This document shows positions 6,645-10,624 of a stretch of DNA of 10,624 nucleotides, in pieces. The stretch comes from Candidatus Omnitrophota bacterium (GTDB taxonomy: Bacteria > Omnitrophota > Gorgyraeia > Tantalellales > Tantalellaceae). A program made the translations under genes and the position numbers. The first letter of the stretch is position 1. Each line of letters starts with the position of its first letter. Under the pieces are notes generated by a model. The model searched no databases and had not been told where the DNA came from. It saw only the letters and a list, made by a program, of their open reading frames with translations. Where the stretch lies: NCBI GenBank assembly GCA_028717825.1, contig JAQUNB010000020.1, positions 1 to 10,624 of the forward strand. The letters run 5' to 3'.

Positions 6645-7458
6645 GGCTGGCCTCCAAAATATTTTCTGTAACTTCTTGTTTTATAATCGTTTCTGCTTCT
6701 ATTGATATCCCCAGCATTTCTTTTACAACATTGTTATATTTTATCGCTCCGGGTGAGTCCGGGGCATACAAAGCTATGGGTTTCCCAAAACCTGGAGCTT
6801 CTGTCAGCTTGATAGTTCTGGGGATTACGGTCTGATAAACTTTTTTCCCAAAATATTGCCGGACTTCATTGATAACTTCTTTTGTGAGGTTTGTCCTATA
6901 ATCCGCCAACGTCATGAGAACGCCCTCAACGGCCAGTGATTCATTAAGATTTTCCCTTATAAGATCCAAGGTTTTCATTAACTGACCCAATCCTTCAAGT
7001 GCGTAATATTCGCACTGGATAGGGATGATCACTGAATCAGCCGCCGATAATCCATTAATGGTTAAAAGCCCCAAAGACGGAGGACAATCAAAAATAACAT
7101 AATCAAATAATTCTTGAATGGTTAGTAGCGCTTTTTTTAAACGATACTCTCGTCCCATTACATTGACTAATTCGACTTCCGCACCAGTAAGGTTGAGGTT
7201 TGAGGGTACTATTGATAATCTTTCTATTGCTGTGGGGAAAATGGCTTCTTCGATTCTAATATGTTCGTGCAAAACGTTGTATATGCTTTTTTGGACATCA
7301 TTTTTATTTAGACCGGCTCCGCTGGTCGCATTTGCCTGTGGATCTAGGTCGATAAGCAATGTTCTTTTTCCGTGAATAGCAAGATATGCGGCAATGTTAA
7401 GTGCGGATGTCGTTTTTGCTACTCCGCCTTTTTGATTGCAGAAGGCTATTTTTTTCAT
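6625..7458 (-). CDS. parA: Chromosome partitioning ATPase ParA (Soj family)
   Basis: 277 residues from the ATG at 7458. ParA is a deviant Walker A ATPase that binds DNA non-specifically as an ATP dimer and is stimulated by ParB to move origins apart. Visible motifs: deviant Walker A KGGVAKTT at 10-17 with signature K10 and catalytic K15 (Ala instead of the commoner Gly at 14); DLDPQAN at 37-43; Walker B with FDCPPS at 123-128; and the P-R-T-IKLTEAPGFGKP segment typical of Soj. There is no N-terminal HTH, as in chromosomal rather than P1-type ParA. AAGGA at 7462-7466 supports this start. An in-frame GTG at 7503 would add 15 residues but lies in a parS palindrome and has no family support. It overlaps parB by 20 nt. 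Confidence 0.97.
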   Translation of the reverse strand: MKKIAFCNQKGGVAKTTSALNIAAYLAIHGKRTLLIDLDPQANATSGAGLNKNDVQKSIYNVLHEHIRIEEAIFPTAIERLSIVPSNLNLTGAEVELVNVMGREYRLKKALLTIQELFDYVIFDCPPSLGLLTINGLSAADSVIIPIQCEYYALEGLGQLMKTLDLIRENLNESLAVEGVLMTLADYRTNLTKEVINEVRQYFGKKVYQTVIPRTIKLTEAPGFGKPIALYAPDSPGAIKYNNVVKEMLGISIEAETIIKQEVTENILEASHGEEIR

Positions 7459-7495
7459 GGGTCCTTCTTTATGTTTTTGTTGGTATGAAGTGAAT

Positions 7496-7511
7496 GTTTC
7501 CACGTGGAAAC
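7496..7511. promoter_or_regulatory. parS: parS-like centromere site (proximal)
   Basis: GTTTCCACGTGGAAAC is a perfect 16-bp palindrome close to the bacterial parS consensus (TGTTTCACGTGAAACA and Pseudomonas-type TTCCACGTGGAA variants). It lies in the predicted parAB leader, between promoter and start codon, so ParB loading could also repress parAB. This is inferred from position. Confidence 0.9.
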
Positions 7512-7527
7512 GCTAAATTTGCTCATA

Positions 7528-7556
7528 ATGTTATCATACATAATAGTGAAAGTCAA
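7528..7556 (-). promoter_or_regulatory. Predicted parAB promoter
   Basis: Minus strand TTGACT (7551-7556), 17-bp spacer, TAACAT (7528-7533) preceded by TG one base upstream (extended -10). Predicted start near 7521, giving a leader of about 60 nt that contains the proximal parS. The -35 overlaps a small palindrome GTCAAGGTTGAC (7552-7563). Confidence 0.6.
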
Positions 7557-7576
7557 GGTTGACAGATGTGAGAATT

Positions 7577-7671
7577 GTGGTTCGGGGTTTGCTTATTTAA
7601 TCCCACCTGCCATATGCTATATGCCGTCTGCAAGATGTTTGTCTCTCGTTTCCGTCGCTATGCACCATACG
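7577..7671. repeat. Intergenic degenerate heptamer repeats between jag and parA
   Basis: Plus strand gtggttc (7577) and ggggttt (7584) match unit types of array A. A second block at 7609-7671 has 7-bp periodicity: gccatat, gctatat, gccgtct, gcaagat, then more degenerate units containing tctcgtt, ending ccatacg. The two blocks are out of phase with each other. This is the same repeat style as inside the giant gene but in non-coding DNA, between the two parS sites. Confidence 0.6.
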
Positions 7672-7676
7672 CAAGG

Positions 7677-7692
7677 GTTTCCACGTGGAAAC
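7677..7692. promoter_or_regulatory. parS: parS-like centromere site (distal)
   Basis: Second identical copy of the 16-bp palindrome GTTTCCACGTGGAAAC, centred 181 bp from the first and 41 bp past the jag stop. Two identical copies beside parAB make chance unlikely. Confidence 0.9.
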
Positions 7693-7733
7693 TTCTAGTA
7701 ATCTATTTTGTGTTGGTATGCTAGGATAGTTTG

Positions 7734-7943
7734 TTATTGCTGTGGGTTTTGTAGCTTGATAGTGGCCTTGATCCGGGCAAGCCCCGAGCCTTCCATGCCA
7801 AAAAGCCCCTTGTGTTCTTCCTTGAGGATCTCTATCTCTACGTCTTTTTTCTTGGCGCCGAGCATTTTTAGGGCCTTGCGGATGGCTGCTTCCACGGTTA
7901 TCGCATCTACTTCAATTGTGGTTATTTCTTGTTTTTGGGTCAT
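7734..7943 (-). CDS. jag: Jag_N-domain protein (KhpB/Jag N-terminal domain only)
   Basis: 69 residues from the ATG at 7943. The sequence matches the Jag_N domain: TVEAAIRKALKMLGAKKKDV, then VEIEILKEEHKGLFGMEGSGLARIKATI, with the hallmark KGLFG turn. Full KhpB/Jag proteins (about 200 or more residues) continue with KH and R3H RNA-binding domains. Here the frame stops right after Jag_N, and I see no KH or R3H remnant in the following 270 bp. KhpB is an RNA-binding partner of KhpA and usually sits next to yidC, as here. An in-frame ATG at 7985 would overlap yidC by 41 nt. The chosen start is one base past the yidC stop, fits the domain boundary and suggests coupled translation. Whether this is a functional standalone domain or a truncation is open. 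Confidence 0.85.
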   Translation of the reverse strand: MTQKQEITTIEVDAITVEAAIRKALKMLGAKKKDVEIEILKEEHKGLFGMEGSGLARIKATIKLQNPQQ

Positions 7944-7944
7944 A

Positions 7945-9564
7945 TTACTCTTTATCCATGCGTGATCCGATGAGTTTTTGCTCACCGACCATCAATATTG
8001 TGTTGGTTAGCCAGTATAAAACAAGTCCGGACGGCATTCCATAAAAAATAAACCCAAATACGACGGGCATCACAACGGTCATCATACGTTGTTGGTTTCT
8101 TTGTTCCGGCGACATATCCGTGGGAGATCCAAACTGAGAAACTTTTTGCTGGATCACCATAACGATGATCATTACGATCGGAAGAATATTAATGCTGTTT
8201 CCTAAGAGCGGCAGCGTAAACGGTATTGGCACATGTTCCGGCCTAGACAAGTCCTTGATCCATAAAAATTGTGCCCCCTTGAGCTCGACAGACCGGATCA
8301 ACCCCTGATAAAGTGCAATAAACACGGGCATTTGTAGCAACATCGGGAGACATCCGCCGATAGGATTAATGTTGTATTGTTTGTATAGCTCTAGCATCTC
8401 TTTGTTAAGGCGCTGTGGGTCGTCTTTGTGCAGATCGCGTAGTTTATTGATATGCGGCTGTACCTTTTTCATTTGATGCATCGACGTAAGGCTTTTCATG
8501 GTGAGCGGGAAGAGAATAATGTTCATCACCAAGGTAAGGAGGATTATCGCTAAACCCCAATTGTTCGTAACCTTATGAAAAACGGCTAGTATTGATAAAA
8601 GGAGTTTGCTTATGCCGCCAAAAAAACCATAGTCAACCAGATCCTGTAAACTGTATCCTATTTTTGCAAGTTGTTTTTGGTTAAGTATGCCGGAGTGAAA
8701 TAAATATTTGTCATTTATCTCTTTTTCCGGGTATAGCGTCTCGGTTCTCCTTTTCAAAGAGCTGACCAGATTGTTGTCTTGCTCCCCCACAAACACTTCT
8801 TCAACGCAACCGAACGGTTTGCATGCAATCGTATAATATTTGTTTTTTATTCCTATCCAAGCGATATCGCCGGCTTTCTGCTTGATCTTCCCCTTAGTTG
8901 CACGGATTTTCCAGATCTCGGTGCCCACCAACGTATCCATTTGTAAAAAATTGCGCGCGTCTACTTCGTTAGAGATAGCGAGTGAAGACGGCCCTATCAC
9001 TTGATAATAGTATTCCTTTGTTTCTTTGGACAGATTCTTTACCGAAATCGTTGTGTTTACAACATCCTGTGTTCTATCGATGCTGTATTTTTTTTGTATT
9101 TCGATTTTACCGGGCTCTTTCACGGTATATTCCAAATAGTCTGATCCTTGCGATAGGACAAATTGTCTGGTGGACAGATTACTGTGCTGGTTGTCTGACA
9201 TAGCAAAAATTCGTTTCTCTGGATTCTTTTCATCGTAAAGTGTTTCATATATTACAGTTTTACTGTTTTGCGGAGTCGTCTTTAATACAACTTTTTTGAT
9301 GCTTCCGCCTATATCTGAAAATGTTAGGATCAGGTTGTTTGTTTCGATATCGGTTGTGTTTTCTTTTGTTGGCGCTGCGTATTCGTCGGTTTTATTTTTT
9401 GTTTGCGGTTCCAGCTGTGTTGGCACAGTCATGGTCTCGTGTTTTTGCTCGGATTGAACTGCTTGTTGTGTCGGGGCTGGTTCGGTTTTCTTTCCGATGA
9501 TCCATTGAAATGATAAAAGCACAAGCAATGATAGGGCAATAGCGGCAATTAGTCTTTTTTCCAT
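7945..9564 (-). CDS. yidC: Membrane protein insertase YidC
   Basis: 539 residues, the long form found in diderm bacteria. YidC inserts and folds inner-membrane proteins, alone or with SecYEG. Visible: N-terminal membrane anchor at about 5-23 (IAAIALSLLVLLSFQWII); Pro/Gln/Thr-rich linker to about 70; periplasmic beta domain about 72-310; and a C-terminal Oxa1 core with membrane segments near 320-355, 405-425, 455-472 and 494-525. GGCLPMLLQMPVFIALY at 403-419 is the family signature. LFPLTMKSLTSMHQM at 351-365 starts the cytoplasmic helical hairpin. The conserved hydrophilic-groove Arg (R366 in E. coli, in VRGIMYPLT) aligns with N348 in VMNIILFPLT. AAGGTG 9 nt before the ATG is the ribosome binding site. 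It lies 17 nt after yidD and one base before jag. Confidence 0.97.
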   Translation of the reverse strand: MEKRLIAAIALSLLVLLSFQWIIGKKTEPAPTQQAVQSEQKHETMTVPTQLEPQTKNKTDEYAAPTKENTTDIETNNLILTFSDIGGSIKKVVLKTTPQNSKTVIYETLYDEKNPEKRIFAMSDNQHSNLSTRQFVLSQGSDYLEYTVKEPGKIEIQKKYSIDRTQDVVNTTISVKNLSKETKEYYYQVIGPSSLAISNEVDARNFLQMDTLVGTEIWKIRATKGKIKQKAGDIAWIGIKNKYYTIACKPFGCVEEVFVGEQDNNLVSSLKRRTETLYPEKEINDKYLFHSGILNQKQLAKIGYSLQDLVDYGFFGGISKLLLSILAVFHKVTNNWGLAIILLTLVMNIILFPLTMKSLTSMHQMKKVQPHINKLRDLHKDDPQRLNKEMLELYKQYNINPIGGCLPMLLQMPVFIALYQGLIRSVELKGAQFLWIKDLSRPEHVPIPFTLPLLGNSINILPIVMIIVMVIQQKVSQFGSPTDMSPEQRNQQRMMTVVMPVVFGFIFYGMPSGLVLYWLTNTILMVGEQKLIGSRMDKE

Positions 9565-9581
9565 TTTTATAACACCTTATA

Positions 9582-9848
9582 TTATAATATGTTGCGCATT
9601 TTTAGTTCGGTTTTGTGCAAGGATACCATATCCATGCATTGCGGCACGGGATCATATCCGCCTTTTGAAAACGGGTTACACCTCAAAACACGCCATGCGG
9701 CCAATATCGCGCCTTTACTTATGCCAAATCGTTCTATAGCCTCTATCGCATATTGTGAACAGGTTGGATAAAATCTACAACTCCTTGGTATATAAGGGCT
9801 TATGTGTTTCCTATATGTGTTTATAAGCGCAATTAAGGTTCTTTTCAT
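9582..9848 (-). CDS. yidD: Membrane protein insertion efficiency factor YidD
   Basis: 88 residues, typical for this small family. Its defining Cys motifs are present: [19 protein letters not shown] at about 24-42 and [20 protein letters not shown] at about 51-70. The N-terminus ([17 protein letters not shown]) is the expected amphipathic membrane-associating helix. YidD is thought to help insertion of membrane proteins at the inner face of the membrane, together with YidC and SecYEG. The start lies 3 nt after the rnpA stop, and the gene precedes yidC by 17 nt, the classic order. Confidence 0.96.
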   Translation of the reverse strand: MKRTLIALINTYRKHISPYIPRSCRFYPTCSQYAIEAIERFGISKGAILAAWRVLRCNPFSKGGYDPVPQCMDMVSLHKTELKMRNIL

Positions 9849-9851
9849 AGT

Positions 9852-10193
9852 TTATATTTTAGTAGAGACCGCATCTATTGTTTGTTGTATTTCTTTCAAA
9901 AGCTGCTTTCTGTCCGTGGCTGCCGGGGGTCTTTCCAGCCGGATCACTATCGTACCGGCTTTTTGGAGCTTTTCCGCTTTTTCCCGAAAATAGCTATAAA
10001 TAACGCGCTTAATGTAATTCCGCGTTACGGCTTTCTGGGCATGCCGCTTGGGCAACACTATTCCTATATATAGCGGCCCGTTTTCAGTGGGATTTGGCGC
10101 GAAATATGCGGAAAAAGCGCCTACTTTCTGCTTTTTCCCTCTGGACACTATTTGTCGAAAGTCGCTTGTGTTCAAAAGATGCTTTATCTTCAC
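9852..10193 (-). CDS. rnpA: Ribonuclease P protein component RnpA
   Basis: 113 residues from GTG at 10193. RnpA binds the catalytic RNase P RNA and helps mature tRNA 5' ends. Family landmarks: HLLNTSDFRQIVSRGKK near the N-terminus (family RLKKxxDFQxVFxxG), IGIVLPKR, and the RNR-box helix AVTRNYIKRVIYSYFRE, followed by IVIRLERP. The GTG overlaps the rpmH stop by 3 nt (GTGTGA context), places about 11 residues before the DF motif as in B. subtilis RnpA, and suggests termination-reinitiation. An in-frame ATG at 10250 would add 19 basic residues (MRARSDKKKKK...) and overlap rpmH by 61 nt. It has only a weak ribosome binding site. The stop is certain, the start less so. Confidence 0.92.
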   Translation of the reverse strand: MKIKHLLNTSDFRQIVSRGKKQKVGAFSAYFAPNPTENGPLYIGIVLPKRHAQKAVTRNYIKRVIYSYFREKAEKLQKAGTIVIRLERPPAATDRKQLLKEIQQTIDAVSTKI

Positions 10194-10327
10194 ACGGTAA
10201 GGCGTTTCCGGCCCTTGTTTCTTCTTCTTCTTATCACTTCTCGCCCGCATCTGGAGCGGCTTCTCTTTAAAAAACCGTGTTTTCTTTTTCTTTTTCGATT
10301 AGATTTTGGTCTTAGATTTTTTTTCAC
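10190..10327 (-). CDS. rpmH: 50S ribosomal protein L34
   Basis: 45 residues from GTG at 10327 to TGA at 10190-10192. L34 is a small, very basic protein of the large ribosomal subunit. The sequence follows the family throughout: KKNLRPKSNRKRKRKHGF (family MKRTYQPSNRKRKRxHGF), then a short Arg-rich stretch, then RRRRNKGRKRLTV (family LKRRRAKGRKRLxV). AAGGAG at 10336-10341, 8 nt before the GTG, is a good ribosome binding site. It is the first gene of the cluster, just downstream of a strong promoter and directly upstream of rnpA, the order seen near most bacterial origins. Confidence 0.97.
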   Translation of the reverse strand: MKKNLRPKSNRKRKRKHGFLKRSRSRCGREVIRRRRNKGRKRLTV

Positions 10328-10386
10328 TCTATACTCTCCTTAAAGTTTTCGCTTCGTCTCCTTCTTCTTGAAAATAGTGGTTTTTG

Positions 10387-10414
10387 ATTATATCATACCC
10401 TGTTTGTAAGTCAA
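10387..10414 (-). promoter_or_regulatory. Strong sigma-70 promoter for rpmH-rnpA-yidD-yidC-jag
   Basis: Minus strand TTGACT (10409-10414), 16-bp spacer, perfect TATAAT (10387-10392). Predicted start near 10380, with a leader of about 53 nt before rpmH. The downstream genes are tightly packed without a visible terminator, so this probably drives all five. Confidence 0.8.
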
Positions 10415-10590
10415 GTAGTTTAGCTTTTCGCCAAGCTGTTATCCGCTATCTTGCCCATTTTAAAAGGTGTTTAGAGGCGCTGCCCACGGACTTAGCCCCT
10501 GGATGCCTTTCTCGGCGCCGCCCGCGCATTGTCCCCCTCACGAGATCAAGAAAAAACTTGTCTTTTGCACAGTTCTCTTTTAAAAAAAAC
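10415..10590. other. Origin-proximal intergenic region, no assigned gene
   Basis: Between the two outward promoters lies a GC-rich block (about 10466-10545, with self-complementary CGGCGCCG and GGCGC/GCGCC arms) followed by AT-rich DNA. The 9-mer TTTTGCACA at 10563-10571 fits the relaxed DnaA box TTWTNCACA. Part of oriC is possible from the gene context, but one box is weak support. I do not recognise a known RNA here. Confidence 0.3.
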
Positions 10591-10619
10591 TTGCTTTCAA
10601 TCTCTTTCATGTATATAAT
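10591..10619 (+). promoter_or_regulatory. Rightward sigma-70 promoter leaving the window
   Basis: Plus strand TTGCTT (10591-10596), 17-bp spacer, perfect TATAAT (10614-10619). The transcript would start just past the right edge. A divergent gene such as dnaA would fit the usual order, but it is not visible. Confidence 0.6.
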
Positions 10620-10624
10620 GTGTT

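Noticed and set aside
7459..7503. ParA start at the upstream GTG
   Set aside because: That codon lies in the parS palindrome. The ATG at 7458 has AAGGA and gives the usual ParA N-terminus.
7944..7985. Jag start at the upstream ATG (7985)
   Set aside because: It would overlap yidC by 41 nt and adds residues outside the Jag_N domain. The ATG at 7943 is one base past the yidC stop.
10446..10529. 27-residue basic minus-strand ORF as a gene
   Set aside because: Too short and unsupported by any family I recognise. The composition is explained by the GC-rich block.
10415..10560. SRP RNA, tmRNA or RNase P RNA in the GC-rich block
   Set aside because: I could not find the conserved core motifs of any of these on either strand.

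Overview
Every supported gene in the window lies on the minus strand. They form the chromosome-origin cluster rpmH, rnpA, yidD, yidC, khpB/jag (N-terminal domain only), parA, parB, followed by the first 1,826 codons of a giant exported protein that runs off the left edge. The conserved block marks a bacterial chromosome near oriC. The two-membrane form of YidC (large periplasmic domain) points to a diderm. The moderately AT-rich DNA, the giant secreted ORF and the dispersed heptamer and palindromic repeats would fit a candidate-phylum bacterium such as Omnitrophota. That placement is inference from gene style, not proof.

Right end (about 10190-10624): a near-consensus leftward promoter drives rpmH. 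A second good promoter points right, out of the window. Between them lie a GC-rich block and one DnaA-box-like 9-mer, so this may be an origin-proximal intergenic region. From 10327 down to 7734 the genes rpmH, rnpA, yidD, yidC and a 69-residue Jag_N protein are packed with overlaps or gaps of 1 to 17 nt. They make ribosomal protein L34, the RNase P protein and the membrane-insertion machinery. The mnmE, mnmG and rsmG genes that often sit between jag and parA are absent. In their place is a 275-bp spacer with two perfect 16-bp parS palindromes, the parAB promoter and degenerate heptamer repeats.

Middle (5748-7458): parA and parB overlap by 20 nt and form the chromosome segregation operon. It ends at a symmetric GGCCGCGT hairpin terminator.

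Left half (1-5480): one uninterrupted reading frame with its own promoter, ribosome binding site and signal peptide. Its visible part has a unique N-terminal domain, two homologous modules of about 290 residues in tandem, a long central part of unknown function, a full-length but catalytically degenerate class II fructose-1,6-bisphosphatase (GlpX)-like domain, and a helical TPR-like stretch. The most striking feature is at the DNA level. The linkers bordering the two modules are built from 7-bp tandem repeats and short palindromic elements that stay in frame. The same heptamer type also occurs between jag and parA, so this looks like a dispersed repeat family that has entered, or been tolerated in, the coding sequence. 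This resembles Rickettsia palindromic elements in principle.
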